The notes beneath the pieces are model-generated. The model made no database searches. It was not told the origin of the DNA and saw nothing but the letters and a program-made list of their open reading frames with translations. Position numbers and translations under genes: made by a program. Of a DNA stretch of 64,000 nt, positions 41,201 to 51,487 are shown piece by piece; within the stretch, counting starts at the first letter, position 1; each line of letters begins with the position of its first letter. The DNA is from Chondromyces crocatus (GTDB lineage: Bacteria > Myxococcota_A > Polyangia > Polyangiales > Polyangiaceae), in the NCBI RefSeq assembly GCF_001189295.1, contig NZ_CP012159.1:10125856-10189855 (forward strand). The letters run 5' to 3'.

Positions 41201-42655
41201 ATGACACAATCGTCTTTCTCACCTGCCTTCGAGGGCGATGACAACCCGGGCGGGTCCGAGAGTCACGATGCGCTATCACGCCGCGCCTGGGGCAATGGCG
41301 TGTCGCTCCGCCCCTCTCCGTGCCGCGCCGGCTTCACCGTGGGCGGGAGGTATCGACTGCAGAGCCTTCTCGGGAGTGGCTCCATGGGCGAGGTCTGGCG
41401 AGCCCTCGACCTGCTGCTCGGGACCGAGGTGGCCATCAAACTGCTCCTCCCCGTCGCCATGGATCAATTCCCCAGGGCGCGCGAGCGCTTCCGGCAGGAG
41501 GCCCAGATCGCGTTCCGACTCGGGAAGATGACGCCCCACGTGGTGATGACCCACGATGCGGGTGATGATCCCGAGGCTGGCTCGTACCTCGTCATGGAGC
41601 GCGTGCAAGGCCTCACGCTGCGCGAAGAGATGCTGCGACGGGGACCGCTGCCCGTCGAGTTCGTCGCGGAGCTGATGGATCAGGTCGCCGAGGCACTCAA
41701 GATTGCCCACGGCCGAGGGATTCTTCACCGAGATCTGAAGCCATCCAACCTGCTGCTCATGGATACCGAAGATGGGCGGCTCCACGTCAAAGTCGCCGAT
41801 TTCGGGCTGGCGAAGGCGGCTCCAGGACTCACACAGCTCGATCGGCCACGCAGCACCTGCGAAGGCACCGTGCTGGGGACGCTGTCCTACATGAGCCCGG
41901 AGCAAGCACAAGCGCTGCCCGTGGACCACCGCACCGACCTCTGGGCGCTCGGAATCATCGCCTACGAAGCATTGCTGGGTCAGGCACCGTTCAGGGCGTC
42001 GAGCTGGGGACAGGTGTTGAGACAGCTCTTGATGGAGCGCCCCGCACCTCTATCCGAGCAGCGCCCGGACCTGCCGGCTGCCCTCGATGAGTGGTTCTAC
42101 CGTGCGCTCGCCAAAGAGCCTGCGGATCGCTTCAACAGCGCCGAGGAGATGGCCATTGCATTCAGGCTCGCCCTTCAAGGTGACAGAGGCCGGCTGCGCC
42201 CGGTTTTCCGGAGAAAGGTCAGGGCAAGGAGCCGGGGTCGAGCGCCGCGCGGAATCATCGCTGGGACGGTGGCGCTCGCTCTGGCTGCCCTTGGTATGAC
42301 CCTGCCATGGTGGCCCAAGCAGCAAGCCGACGCCGCCGACAGGACGGCTCTGACGATGCGTGGCAGAGCGGTCGAGCTCCTGGGGGGACCGGAGATGGAG
42401 GAAGAGCCACGCACAGAGGTGGACGCCATCGACGAGGACCACGAGCCGGAGCAACCCACGGTCGAAGCCACACGCCGTCAGGGGAAGCCCGCTCCAGTCT
42501 CCTCGGAGAGGGTAGGGAGTGAGAGGGCTCGACACCACGCCGCGCCAGGGATTCAGCCAGCGGCCGCCCCCGCTTCGAGCGCCGCGTCACGGCCAAGCGC
42601 CGGGCCAGGGGTCACCGAGAAAGAGCCCCCACGCCGGAAGAGCGAGATCTTCTGA
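41201..42655 (+). CDS. Eukaryote-like Ser/Thr protein kinase, membrane-anchored
   Basis: A 484-residue kinase. The catalytic domain covers residues ~45-325: glycine loop GSGSMGEVW, VAIKLLLPVA (ATP lysine), ILHRDLKPSNLLLMD (catalytic loop), VADFGLAKA (DFG), TLSYMSPEQAQALPVDHRTD (activation segment end). All key residues are present, so it should be active. A basic juxtamembrane stretch leads to one membrane helix (GIIAGTVALALAALGMTLPW), leaving a low-complexity extracellular tail of ~100 residues. Such PASTA-less Hanks-type kinases are numerous in myxobacteria. I chose the ATG at 41201; the frame is open earlier across the nested hairpin. It ends 3 bases from the stop of the epimerase gene on the other strand. 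Confidence 0.93.
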   Translation: MTQSSFSPAFEGDDNPGGSESHDALSRRAWGNGVSLRPSPCRAGFTVGGRYRLQSLLGSGSMGEVWRALDLLLGTEVAIKLLLPVAMDQFPRARERFRQEAQIAFRLGKMTPHVVMTHDAGDDPEAGSYLVMERVQGLTLREEMLRRGPLPVEFVAELMDQVAEALKIAHGRGILHRDLKPSNLLLMDTEDGRLHVKVADFGLAKAAPGLTQLDRPRSTCEGTVLGTLSYMSPEQAQALPVDHRTDLWALGIIAYEALLGQAPFRASSWGQVLRQLLMERPAPLSEQRPDLPAALDEWFYRALAKEPADRFNSAEEMAIAFRLALQGDRGRLRPVFRRKVRARSRGRAPRGIIAGTVALALAALGMTLPWWPKQQADAADRTALTMRGRAVELLGGPEMEEEPRTEVDAIDEDHEPEQPTVEATRRQGKPAPVSSERVGSERARHHAAPGIQPAAAPASSAASRPSAGPGVTEKEPPRRKSEIF

Positions 42656-42658
42656 CGC

Positions 42659-43093
42659 TCAGTCGTGCTCGGTGGGGTGCGCCTCATGCGCCGGCTCGAC
42701 CAGCTCCACGAGTACGCCCCCGGTCGCCTTGGGGTGCAGAAAAGCGACCTTGTGGCCACGGGCTCCGATGCGAGGCGTCTCGTCGATGAGAGGAATGTTC
42801 AGCGCCTTGAGCGCGGCGAGTGCGCCCTCGATCCCCTCGATCTCGATGGCGATGTGGTGCAGCCCGGGTCCACGCTTCTCCAGGAATTTCTGGAGACCTT
42901 CATTCCCCTTCGGCGAGATCAACTCCAGACATGTTTCCCCGAGCGGCAGCAGCGCGGCTTCGGTGCGCTGCGAGGCAACGACCTCGCGGTCCGTGGCCTC
43001 GATGCCCAGGATCTGCCGGTAGCGTGCGAGGGCCTCGTCGACATCCGTCACGGCCACGGCCACGTGGTCGATCTTTTTGATCTTCAGCATCAA
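42659..43093 (-). CDS. mce: Methylmalonyl-CoA epimerase
   Basis: A 144-residue VOC-fold protein. The paired modules contain KIDHVAVAVTDVDEALARYR, GPGLHHIAIEIEGIEGALAA, IDETPRIGARGHKVAFLHPK and GVLVELVEPA, where the His, His and Glu metal ligands of the family sit. Length and sequence agree with methylmalonyl-CoA epimerase, which converts the (2S) and (2R) forms in propionate metabolism and can supply extender units for polyketides. Two adjacent ATGs at 43093 and 43090 can serve as start. The last 12 residues are a His/Glu-rich extension. No mutase gene is adjacent. Confidence 0.93.
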   Translation of the reverse strand: MMLKIKKIDHVAVAVTDVDEALARYRQILGIEATDREVVASQRTEAALLPLGETCLELISPKGNEGLQKFLEKRGPGLHHIAIEIEGIEGALAALKALNIPLIDETPRIGARGHKVAFLHPKATGGVLVELVEPAHEAHPTEHD

Positions 43094-43284
43094 CTTGACC
43101 TTACCGGGTGGATTCAGGACGCCGCTTCAGCAGCGTTCCCCCGATCTCTACCATCTTCTCTTCGAGTACGCCGACAGACTCGGTTGCTCCGCAAGGTGGC
43201 CAGACGGGCTCCGCCCTCCACGCGGAAGCTGCAAGGCCGCCTTCACCTGACGAAACACGCCATGCTAGATCGCTCTTCGCTGAG

Positions 43285-44214
43285 ATGGTTGCGATCACGC
43301 GACGTAAAGCGTCTGCCGGAATGGGACGCTCGGCCCGAGACGAACGGCTGCTTCGAGCGCTGGAAGAGGTCCGCGCGCGCTGTCCGGTGAACGAACGCAG
43401 GGCCTCTGATCCCGTCGAGTTCGTTCACCAGTACGCCGATGTCCTGGATCGCGAGCTCGTCGCCCTCCTCGCGTCGGCGATGGCCTTTGGAAACGTGAAG
43501 GCGCTGCGCGCCAAGATCGCAGACGCCCTCGCCCGCATCGGTCCGGAAGTCGCCCGCGCCGCAGAGGACCCTGAGGCCCTCCGGAGCTGCCTGCGCGGCT
43601 GGAAGCACCGCGTCTACACAGCGGAAGACCTGGTGTGCTTGCTCCTGGGAGCCCGTCGAATGCAACGGGAAGCCGGCTCTCTCGGGGAGGCGCTCGCGGA
43701 CGCGCTCCGCCGCACGGGGACGCTGCGCGAGGCGCTCTCCTCCTGGACGCAGGGGATCCGTGTGGCTGGGGGACTTCAGCATCGCGCCACGCGCGGCGCG
43801 GCCCACATCCTCGCAGATCCCGGCAAGGGTAGCGCGGCCAAGCGCTTGCTCCTGATGCTCCGCTGGATGGCGCGCCCTGCGGATGGAGTCGACCTGGGAA
43901 TGTGGCCGATCCCGCCGGCTGCCCTCATCATCCCCGTCGATGTGCACATCCAGAAGCTCGGCTACAACATCGGCCTGACCGACCGACGCACGACGAACTG
44001 GAAGACGGCCGAGGAGATCACCGCCGCCTTGCGACGGTTCGATCCGGAAGACCCGGTGAAGTACGACTTTGCACTCTGCCATCTGGGCATGCTGCAGCGT
44101 TGCCCTTCACGGCGAGATCCGGCCCGCTGTGATGGCTGTGGTGTCATGCCGGTGTGTCGGCACTGGAGCCAGGAAGTCCGTCGAGAGGGTCGCAAGGCTC
44201 AGACGGACGGGTAG
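43285..44214 (+). CDS. TIGR02757 (DUF2400) family protein
   Basis: A protein of about 309 residues with the family pattern: DPVEFVHQYADVLDRELVAL, LASAMAFGNVKALRAKI, RWMARPADGVDLGMWPIPPA, LIIPVDVHIQKLGYNIGLTD and DPVKYDFALCHLGMLQRCPS. Near the C-terminus Cys residues are spaced C-x8-C-x2-C-x5-C, like the iron-sulfur loop of HhH-GPD DNA glycosylases, to which this family is distantly related; its function is not established. The frame is open from a GTG at 43108, but that would leave almost no room for the divergent epimerase promoter, so I prefer ATG 43285 (or 43321). The 3' end overlaps the kinase gene on the other strand by 71 bases. Confidence 0.85.
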   Translation: MVAITRRKASAGMGRSARDERLLRALEEVRARCPVNERRASDPVEFVHQYADVLDRELVALLASAMAFGNVKALRAKIADALARIGPEVARAAEDPEALRSCLRGWKHRVYTAEDLVCLLLGARRMQREAGSLGEALADALRRTGTLREALSSWTQGIRVAGGLQHRATRGAAHILADPGKGSAAKRLLLMLRWMARPADGVDLGMWPIPPAALIIPVDVHIQKLGYNIGLTDRRTTNWKTAEEITAALRRFDPEDPVKYDFALCHLGMLQRCPSRRDPARCDGCGVMPVCRHWSQEVRREGRKAQTDG

Positions 44215-47200
44215 AGGCCGATGAGGAGGACGCCAGAGACGAACGTCTCCGCTTCGGAAGTCGCACCGTGAGTTCGGTGAACTCTCCTTCCTTGCTCTCC
44301 AGGGCCATCGTCCCCCCGTGCCCCTGGACCACGATGTCGTAGCTGATCGAGAGACCCAGCCCCGTACCCACGCCCGTGGGCTTGGTCGTGAAGAACGGGT
44401 TGAAGACCTTGTCGCGGATCTCGCCCGGGATCCCTCCCCCGTTGTCACAGACGCGGATCTCCACCTGGTCGCCCCGGTCACAGCTGCTCACCCGGAGGGA
44501 TGGCGTGTAGTCAGGCCCCTCCGCGCGACGCCTCGCCTCCAGGGCATAGATGGCATTGCTGACCAGGTTCAAGATCACCCGCCCGATCTCCTCGGGAACC
44601 AGGCGTACCGACCGGAGGCTCGGATCGAGCTCCCAGCGAACCGAGAGCGGCGGGCATGAGGGCTGCGCCTGAAGCGCCGCCGCCGTGTACTCCCGCAACA
44701 GCTTGCCGAGCTCGACCTCCCGCGCCTCTCCAACGCGAGAGCGTGAGTGCTCCAGCATCGCTCGGACGATGCGGTCTGCGCGGCGCCCGTGTTCGCCGAT
44801 CCTCGTCACATTCTGGTGAAGGTCCGTCGTGAGGGCGGAGAACGATGCGGCGACGTCCGGTGCGACGTGGGCGCCGAGCATGTCCACCTGTCCTGCCAGC
44901 TCGTCGATCATCTCGACGGATACGTCTGCAAAGTTGATGACGAAGTTGAGAGGATTCTTGATCTCGTGGGCGATACCCGACGTCAACATGCCGAGCGACG
45001 CGAGCTTCTCCTGGAGCACGAGCTGCCGCTGCGCCTCTCGCAGCGACACCAGCGCCTCACTCAGCTCGAGCGTGCGTGCCTTCACCCGATTGTCCAGCGT
45101 CTCGTAGAGCTGTGCATTCTCGAGAGAGATGGCAGCTTGAGCGGCCAGCATCTCCAGCACCTTGCATCGAGACGGCGTGAAGACGTTCGATGCCAGCCCG
45201 TTCTCCAGGTACAGCAGCCCGACACGCCGCTGCTGACGGAGGACGGGCATGCACAGCACCGAGCGCAGCCGCCTCGCCACGACCGAGGGATCCTGCTGGA
45301 AGGTCCCACTCACCGCCGCATCCGCGAGCACCACGGTCTCTCGGGTTCGCTCCACGTAACGCACCACGGAGAGGGCGACATCGCTCCGGCCATCCAGGGA
45401 GGACCCGCGCACCACCTGGGCCTCACCAGCAGCAATGTCCGCTTCGACGACGAGGCTTCCCTCCTCCTTGTTCCCATCGACGACGAGGAGGCCACGGCGC
45501 GCCCCGGCCGCCTCGAGCAGCGTCTGCATCATCCGGCGCAGCAGGTCATCGAGCACGATCTCCCCCGAGAGCGCCTGCGATGCCTTCAGCAAGCTGACCA
45601 GATCGAGTTCGTCCTCGCGCTTGCTGGTCGTGGTCGTCGTGGTGGACGTCATGCCATTGAGCCCCGAAAGCGAGCCTTCTTTTCCCGCACCGTGGCGCTC
45701 CAGCACGAACGGGTACCTCACCTCCAGCTCTCGCGCCTTGGCCTCGGCTCCCCAGCGCTGGTAGGCATGGTGCGCCTCGCGCGCATACACCTCGACCAGG
45801 TGGGGAGCCTCCGTGCTCACGTAAAATCGCGCCGCATACTCGCCGGCGAGCGCCTCGACGAGCAGGGATCCGTGCTCTCGCGCAAGCCCCATCGCCTTGT
45901 CGTAGTGCGCCCGAGCGCTCCCCCTGTCCCCCATCACCCGCGCGAACTCCGCCTCGACCAAAGCCACCCAGGGAGCGTGGTTCGACGGCGCACGGCGCGC
46001 CCATCCACGCAGGCGCGCGAGGGCACCTCGGACCCGCAACAGGGCACGTGGCGCCACGGAGGCGGCAAGCCATCGCGAAGGTGAGCGCTCCCCTCGCTTC
46101 GGCACACCGAGAGTTCCCAGCTCGGCCAGTGCTCGATAAATGTGGAGCTGCGCCACGTTCTCGGTCGCCAGCATGTGCTGCTCCCCTCGCTCGGCCAGCG
46201 CTGCATGCCGCAACGCCTCCGCATGGTCGCCGAACAGCGTGCACAGGATCAGCTTCATGACGTGGAAGCTCGCCTCGGTGTAGCGATCCCCCCGGGCGCG
46301 GGCCGCAGACAGCAGCTCATCCTCCGAGCAGATGGCACCACTCAGGAGGCGCGGATCGACTGCCTTGCCCATCAGATTCTGGATGGGCTGCTGGAGGAGC
46401 TGAAGGCGTCGGAGCACGTAGGGATCACCGATCCGACGCATCGCCTGACCGAAAGCGACCGCCGAACGATCCAGGGACTCGAGTGGCAGCCCAGCGTAAA
46501 AGCCGTGCCCCACGAAGAGCAGCGCGCAGTAGTACGCATATTCGAGATCGCCGGAAGCGAGCCCGCTCTGATACCCCTCCAGCGCGGGATCCAGGGTCTC
46601 GCGCAAGGGTCGGCACCAGGGGCTGACGAAGCAATGCGCCATGAAAATGCTCCGCGCGCGCAATGGCTGAAGCGCAGCATGCTGCGTCAGGTGCAAAGCG
46701 AGCTGCGCCAGCCGATCGGCCATGCCCACATCACCGAGCACCCCACCACAGAGGAACGCCGCATTGAGGTAGGCGGAGACGGACTCCGGTGCGCTCCCGT
46801 GGTCCAGGGTCGAGCGGAGATGCTCCAGCGCGTGGTACGGCGCAAGCTCCACGGCCGTGTTGTAGACGGGGCCCGAGGTCAACGCGAACAGGCGCATTGC
46901 AGCGAGCCGTTCAGGATCCCGCATCGGCGGTAACGCGGCGAAGTCCTCGACGCGACGCCCGACGAGGAGGCCCCGGAGGCGTAGCAGCGCGACGCCGGCC
47001 GCAAGCCTCCCGTGACGCGCTGGCAAGCTCACCCCCAGCGAGGCGAGTGCCGCCAGCCCGACGCGCAGGCTGTCTTGCTCACGGCCCTGGTGAACATAGG
47101 CCTGGATGCGGACCTCCTCGGCACGAACCCGGTCCAGCAATGTGTCCCCGAACTGAAGCACGTCACCAACGAGCTGTTCCATGCGCTCGTGGTCACCCGT

Positions 47201-49627
47201 GAGGTATGCGGTCGATGCAGCCGCCAGGCTCAGCTCGAGCCACCAGGCATAGTGCCCCGCCCAGGCCTGGACCCCCAGCAGCTCCAGACCGATGTCGAAG
47301 AAGCCTCTGGCTTGCTCATACGCCCCAGCTGCGCACGCCTTTCGCCCGGCCTCCAGATTGAGCCGCGCCAGCTCGCACCGTTCCTCCTGCACCTCGAGCC
47401 GGACGCGCCCGAGGTTCAGGTGTCCGACCACCTCGAACAGCTTCTTCCCCCGCTCCGCCTTTCCATTGCTCGCGAGCCCGGCCCTCAGCAGGCGCCCGAT
47501 CTGCACGTGGGCATCGACACGCCCCTCTGGCGCGATGAGGGAGTAGGCCGCCTGCTGCACGCGATCGTGCGCAAAGCGATAGCGCACGTCACACGCGTCG
47601 GTGCTGTCCGCGAACTTGTAGGCAGCGTCGAGGGGCACGATGACGCCGGCCTCGAGCGCAGGCCAGAGCGCCCGAGCGACCTCCGTGCATCTCCGCCTGG
47701 AGACGACGCTCAGCGTGGACAGCGCGAATGTCCCCCCCACGCAGGCCGCGAGGCGCAAGGCATCCTGGCTCGCCTCGGGCAGCTTGCGCATCCGCTCGGC
47801 CATGAGCTCGACGACATTCTCCGTGATGCCCACACGCAAAATCTCGCCGAGATCGAAGCGCCACACGCCCGCCTCGCGATCGAACCCCAGCAGCCCTTCG
47901 GCGTGGAGCGTCTCCAGGAAGCGCCCCAGGAAGAAAGGGTTTCCCGCCGTCTTCTCGGCGCACAAGCTCGCCAGCGGTGCAGACTCCTGCACCGGGCAGT
48001 GCAGCGCATCGGCGACGAGCGCCGCGACATGCTCTCGGCCAAGTGGCTCCACCTCGAGGGACGACAAGGGCGCTCCTACGGCCTCGAGCGCTCTCACGAA
48101 GAGCGCGAGCGGATGCGCGGCGTCCACCTCGTTGTCCCGATACGCCCCCACGATCAGCGTATGGTGGAGTTCACCGCTGGTCACGAGGTGCTCCAGCAGC
48201 TTGAGTGAAGCACCATCGGCCCAGTGAAGATCGTCGATGACCAGCACCAAGGGGTGGAGTGTCGACACCAGCGCGCCGATGAAGCCCGTGAGGGCGCGAT
48301 GGAAGCGCCGCTGAGCCTCCAGAGGGGGAAGCTCGGGCACTGGCACGGCACCGGGACGCTCGAACAAGGGTGCCGCCTCCGGCAGCACCCCCAGCACGAC
48401 CCCAGCCATCTCGCCGACCGCCACCGCGACCGCCTGCCGGTAGGCCGCAAGCTCCGTATCTCCTGCCGTGAGGACCTGACGAAGCAGCTGACGCAGCCCC
48501 TGGAGCAGCGCCGAATTGGGGATGTCTCGCCGCAGCTGATCGAATTTCCCCACCGCGTGATGGCCCTGCCTGGCGACGATCGGCCGTTGCAGCTCCAGCA
48601 TCAGGGAAGACTTCCCGACGCCCGCTGCCCCTGGCAGGAGCACCAGCTCCACGCTTCCCCCATCCGCGGTTCGCTCGACCGCGGCGAGCAGCTCCTCGAG
48701 CACCCTCTCTCGACCATAAAGCCGCTCCGGGATCAGCAGACGCTCGGAGCCATCGTGCCGACCCAGCGTGAAGACGCCGACCTCACCACGCTCGATGCCA
48801 TCGAGACAGCGGAGCAGATCCGCCCGTACCCCCGCAGCGCTCTGGTATCGCTCCTCGGCTGCCTTCGCCAGAAGCTTCAGGAGAACGCACGAGAGCGACG
48901 CCGGGATGGCCGCATCGAGCGCGGTAGGAGCCTCCGGAACGCGCGCAATGTGGGCGTGAATGAGCTCGAGCGCATCCTCGGATCGAAAGGGTGGCCGACC
49001 CGTGCACAGGTGATAGAGCGTCGCGCCAAGCGAATACAGATCGGCGCGGCAGTCGACACCGCGGTTCATGCGGCCCGTCTGCTCCGGCGCGATGTACGCG
49101 AGGGTCCCTTCGAGTGCCTGCGGAAGCGCCGCCTCCGCCTCCTCGCGAGGGAGAGAGGCCGCGATTCCGAAATCGATGAGCTTCAACGTCCCACTGTCGG
49201 CGTTGTAGACGACGTTGCCTGGGCTCACGTCCTTGTGAATGACCCGGCATGCGTGGACCCGCTCGAGGATCTCCGCGATCCGCGCCCCCACGCGACACAC
49301 CTCGGCGGGAGCCATCGCGCGCGCACGGAGGACCCGCCCCAGCGACTCACCCCCGAAGTCCTCGAATCGGATCAAGGCGGTGTTGCGGTAGCGCTCCAGC
49401 GAGAATGCCTCGATCACTCCGTCGCCAGCGACCGCTCGGGCGATCTCGAATTCCCGCGTGAACCTGGCGAGGCGGGACGCGCTCGGGTACTCGTCGTGGA
49501 GCACCTTGAAGACGACGCGCTGCCCATCGCTCCCCCGTCGCGCGCGGTAGACCAAGGACTGGCTGCTCTCGTGCAGCGTCTCGATGGCCGTGTACCCGGG
49601 GAGCACGAGCATGGGAACGTGGTGCAA
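44144..49627 (-). CDS. Trifunctional Ser/Thr kinase / AAA-type ATPase / sensor histidine kinase
   Basis: An 1827-residue cytoplasmic signalling protein. Residues 1-270: Hanks-type kinase with [20 protein letters not shown] (His131, Asp133) and [10 protein letters not shown]. Residues ~315-600: STAND/AAA-type ATPase with Walker [10 protein letters not shown] (Lys339) and [20 protein letters not shown]. Residues ~650-1350: long helical, TPR-like region. Then a GAF domain ([20 protein letters not shown] onward), and a histidine kinase with [20 protein letters not shown] (His1554), [14 protein letters not shown] and [20 protein letters not shown]. The kinase HRD is HKD. This domain set is known in myxobacteria and cyanobacteria. 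No response regulator gene is adjacent, so its output is unknown. ATG 49612 is an alternative start. Confidence 0.95.
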   Translation of the reverse strand: MHHVPMLVLPGYTAIETLHESSQSLVYRARRGSDGQRVVFKVLHDEYPSASRLARFTREFEIARAVAGDGVIEAFSLERYRNTALIRFEDFGGESLGRVLRARAMAPAEVCRVGARIAEILERVHACRVIHKDVSPGNVVYNADSGTLKLIDFGIAASLPREEAEAALPQALEGTLAYIAPEQTGRMNRGVDCRADLYSLGATLYHLCTGRPPFRSEDALELIHAHIARVPEAPTALDAAIPASLSCVLLKLLAKAAEERYQSAAGVRADLLRCLDGIERGEVGVFTLGRHDGSERLLIPERLYGRERVLEELLAAVERTADGGSVELVLLPGAAGVGKSSLMLELQRPIVARQGHHAVGKFDQLRRDIPNSALLQGLRQLLRQVLTAGDTELAAYRQAVAVAVGEMAGVVLGVLPEAAPLFERPGAVPVPELPPLEAQRRFHRALTGFIGALVSTLHPLVLVIDDLHWADGASLKLLEHLVTSGELHHTLIVGAYRDNEVDAAHPLALFVRALEAVGAPLSSLEVEPLGREHVAALVADALHCPVQESAPLASLCAEKTAGNPFFLGRFLETLHAEGLLGFDREAGVWRFDLGEILRVGITENVVELMAERMRKLPEASQDALRLAACVGGTFALSTLSVVSRRRCTEVARALWPALEAGVIVPLDAAYKFADSTDACDVRYRFAHDRVQQAAYSLIAPEGRVDAHVQIGRLLRAGLASNGKAERGKKLFEVVGHLNLGRVRLEVQEERCELARLNLEAGRKACAAGAYEQARGFFDIGLELLGVQAWAGHYAWWLELSLAAASTAYLTGDHERMEQLVGDVLQFGDTLLDRVRAEEVRIQAYVHQGREQDSLRVGLAALASLGVSLPARHGRLAAGVALLRLRGLLVGRRVEDFAALPPMRDPERLAAMRLFALTSGPVYNTAVELAPYHALEHLRSTLDHGSAPESVSAYLNAAFLCGGVLGDVGMADRLAQLALHLTQHAALQPLRARSIFMAHCFVSPWCRPLRETLDPALEGYQSGLASGDLEYAYYCALLFVGHGFYAGLPLESLDRSAVAFGQAMRRIGDPYVLRRLQLLQQPIQNLMGKAVDPRLLSGAICSEDELLSAARARGDRYTEASFHVMKLILCTLFGDHAEALRHAALAERGEQHMLATENVAQLHIYRALAELGTLGVPKRGERSPSRWLAASVAPRALLRVRGALARLRGWARRAPSNHAPWVALVEAEFARVMGDRGSARAHYDKAMGLAREHGSLLVEALAGEYAARFYVSTEAPHLVEVYAREAHHAYQRWGAEAKARELEVRYPFVLERHGAGKEGSLSGLNGMTSTTTTTTSKREDELDLVSLLKASQALSGEIVLDDLLRRMMQTLLEAAGARRGLLVVDGNKEEGSLVVEADIAAGEAQVVRGSSLDGRSDVALSVVRYVERTRETVVLADAAVSGTFQQDPSVVARRLRSVLCMPVLRQQRRVGLLYLENGLASNVFTPSRCKVLEMLAAQAAISLENAQLYETLDNRVKARTLELSEALVSLREAQRQLVLQEKLASLGMLTSGIAHEIKNPLNFVINFADVSVEMIDELAGQVDMLGAHVAPDVAASFSALTTDLHQNVTRIGEHGRRADRIVRAMLEHSRSRVGEAREVELGKLLREYTAAALQAQPSCPPLSVRWELDPSLRSVRLVPEEIGRVILNLVSNAIYALEARRRAEGPDYTPSLRVSSCDRGDQVEIRVCDNGGGIPGEIRDKVFNPFFTTKPTGVGTGLGLSISYDIVVQGHGGTMALESKEGEFTELTVRLPKRRRSSLASSSSASTRPSEPCDPLDGLPGSSADTPA

Positions 49628-49806
49628 GTAGAAGTCACGCCTCGACGTCCGAGCACGAGCAACGGGAAACCATCACGCCGATCGACGAGCGGCGACATGC
49701 CGTCGAGAGGGGCGCGACCGAGGCGCGAGGTCACTCGCCACGTCGAGAGAAGCACGCCTCCATGAGGCTCGCAACGACGCGATCGAGGAGAAATACCGTC
49801 ATTTCG

Positions 49807-49835
49807 GGCCGGCCCTGGCCGGCCAATGGCCGGCC
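49807..49835. repeat. Three closely spaced GGCCGGCC palindromes
   Basis: GGCCGGCC occurs at 49807-49814, 49817-49824 and 49828-49835, spaced by 2 and 3 bases. Each copy is self-complementary and neighbours can pair with each other. It lies in the 260-bp gap upstream of the large kinase gene. It could be a structured leader, a methylation or a protein site; nothing decides between these. Confidence 0.6.
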
Positions 49836-49858
49836 AAGGAGTAGCACCACCGCTGGGT

Positions 49859-49881
49859 TCGACGCAGCTCGCTGCGTTCGA
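49859..49881 (-). terminator. Hairpin just after the benzoate-CoA ligase-like gene
   Basis: CGCAG and CTGCG form a stem around CTCG, extended after a bulge by TCGA/TCGA. It lies seven bases beyond the stop of the minus-strand ligase gene. No U-tract. Confidence 0.45.
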
Positions 49882-49887
49882 GCGCCT

Positions 49888-51426
49888 TCAGGACTGACGT
49901 AGCTTGCCGCGATCGATCTTTCCCAGATGCGTGCGCGGCATGCTGTCCATGAAGATCACCTCACGGGGCGCCTTGAAAGGCTCCAGCTTCTCACGCACGA
50001 AACTCTTCAGCTCCTCGGCGAGCCCTGCGCGTCGCACATGAGGCAGCACGTAAGCGTGCGGCTTGGTGAGCCCCTGCGCGTCGGTCACGCCCACCACGGC
50101 GCACTCCTTCACGGCCTCGTGCTGAAGCAAGCAGTTCTCCACCTCCGCGGGTGCCAGCCACCTGCCGGTCACCTTGAGCATGTCGTCGCCACGACCGCAG
50201 TACGTGAAGTACCCCTCCTCGTCGCGACTCAGCATGTCTCCGGACACGTACCACTCCCCTCGGAAGGCCCGCCCCGTCTTCTCCAGGTCGTGCCAGTAGC
50301 CGATGGCCCGTGACGCCCCCCGCACCCAGAGCCACCCCACCTCACCAGGAGGAAGCTCTCGCCCTTCGTCGTCGCACACCTTCACGTCGAACCCGCCGAC
50401 TGGACGCCCCAGCGTCCCAGGCCGCACGTCCCCGGGTCGGTTCGTCAGGAAGATGTGCCACATCTCCGCCGTACCCAGTCCGTCGCACAGCTCCACGCCG
50501 AAGGTCCGCTTCCAGCGCTCGTACAGCTCGACGGGCAGCGCCTCACCGGCCGACGTCGAGAGCCGCAGGGACGAGAAATCCTGAGCGGCCGCCTGCTCGT
50601 GCGAGACCATGTAGTTCACCATCGTCGGCACGTTGATCAGGATCGTCGGCCGGAAGCGCCGGATCTGTTCGAAGAGTGCCTCCACGGTACACCGCTCCGG
50701 GAACAGGATGGACGTCGCTCCCACCGAGAAGGGGAACAGCAGGTTCGCCCCCGTGGCATAGCCGAAATAGAGCTTCGGTACCGACAGGGTGATGTCGCTC
50801 GCCGCGTACCCCATCACCCGCTTGCCATACAGTTCGGTGGTGTTCACGAACGCCCCGTGCGTCTGGGCCACGGCCTTCGGACGGCCGGTCGTGCCACCCG
50901 AGAAGAGCCAGATCGCGGCATCGTCGCGGTGAGACGGGAACACCTCGGGAACGGCCGGCGCGCCCTCGGAGAGGGCTTCGAACGAAGAGTGGGACGACGC
51001 GCCGTCGCCGCCCACCACGAGGATGCGCCGGAGGTGTCGGGCATCACGCGCCGCTCCAGCGAACGCTTCCACGTGATCGGCGTGGACCACCACCACCTTG
51101 GCGCGCGTGTACTCGTAGAAGTAAGCGATCTCCTCCGGCTTGAGCTGGCTGTTGACCATCACCACGGCCGCACCCATGGCCAGGGTACCGAACAGCGCCC
51201 CCGCGAACTCGGGGATGTCCGGGAGGGCCACCATCACCCGCTGCTCCGATTCGATCCCGAGCTGCTGCAAGGCGTAGGCGAAGCGCGCGGCGAGCCGGGC
51301 CACGTCCGCATAGGTCAGGCTGCGCTCTCCGCAGAGGATGGCCGTCTTGTCTCCGAGTCCCTCCCGCAATCGAGCGAGGAGGAACCAGTCGGCCATGTTC
51401 ACCTTCTCGGGGATGACGAACGACAC
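49888..51426 (-). CDS. Benzoate-CoA ligase family protein
   Basis: A 512-residue adenylate-forming enzyme. The P-loop is IWLFSGGTTGRPKAVAQTHG; other core motifs are ILINVPTMVNYMVS, LRLSTSAGEALPVELYERW, LCDGLGTAEMWHIFLTN, YVSGDMLSRDEEGYFTYCGR, DDMLKVTGRWLAPAEVE and the C-terminal catalytic lysine in HLGKIDRGKL. The substrate motif region resembles benzoate/4-hydroxybenzoate ligases, so it should activate an aromatic acid with ATP and CoA. AGGAGG lies six bases before the GTG at 51426, which I therefore prefer to the GTG at 51444. It could feed benzoyl-type starters to a polyketide pathway or belong to aromatic degradation; no such genes are next to it. Confidence 0.88.
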   Translation of the reverse strand: MSFVIPEKVNMADWFLLARLREGLGDKTAILCGERSLTYADVARLAARFAYALQQLGIESEQRVMVALPDIPEFAGALFGTLAMGAAVVMVNSQLKPEEIAYFYEYTRAKVVVVHADHVEAFAGAARDARHLRRILVVGGDGASSHSSFEALSEGAPAVPEVFPSHRDDAAIWLFSGGTTGRPKAVAQTHGAFVNTTELYGKRVMGYAASDITLSVPKLYFGYATGANLLFPFSVGATSILFPERCTVEALFEQIRRFRPTILINVPTMVNYMVSHEQAAAQDFSSLRLSTSAGEALPVELYERWKRTFGVELCDGLGTAEMWHIFLTNRPGDVRPGTLGRPVGGFDVKVCDDEGRELPPGEVGWLWVRGASRAIGYWHDLEKTGRAFRGEWYVSGDMLSRDEEGYFTYCGRGDDMLKVTGRWLAPAEVENCLLQHEAVKECAVVGVTDAQGLTKPHAYVLPHVRRAGLAEELKSFVREKLEPFKAPREVIFMDSMPRTHLGKIDRGKLRQS

Positions 51427-51487
51427 GGCACACCTCCTGGACACGCAACGTGGTCCGTCGAGCCTGCCGAAAACCCACAGAACAAGC

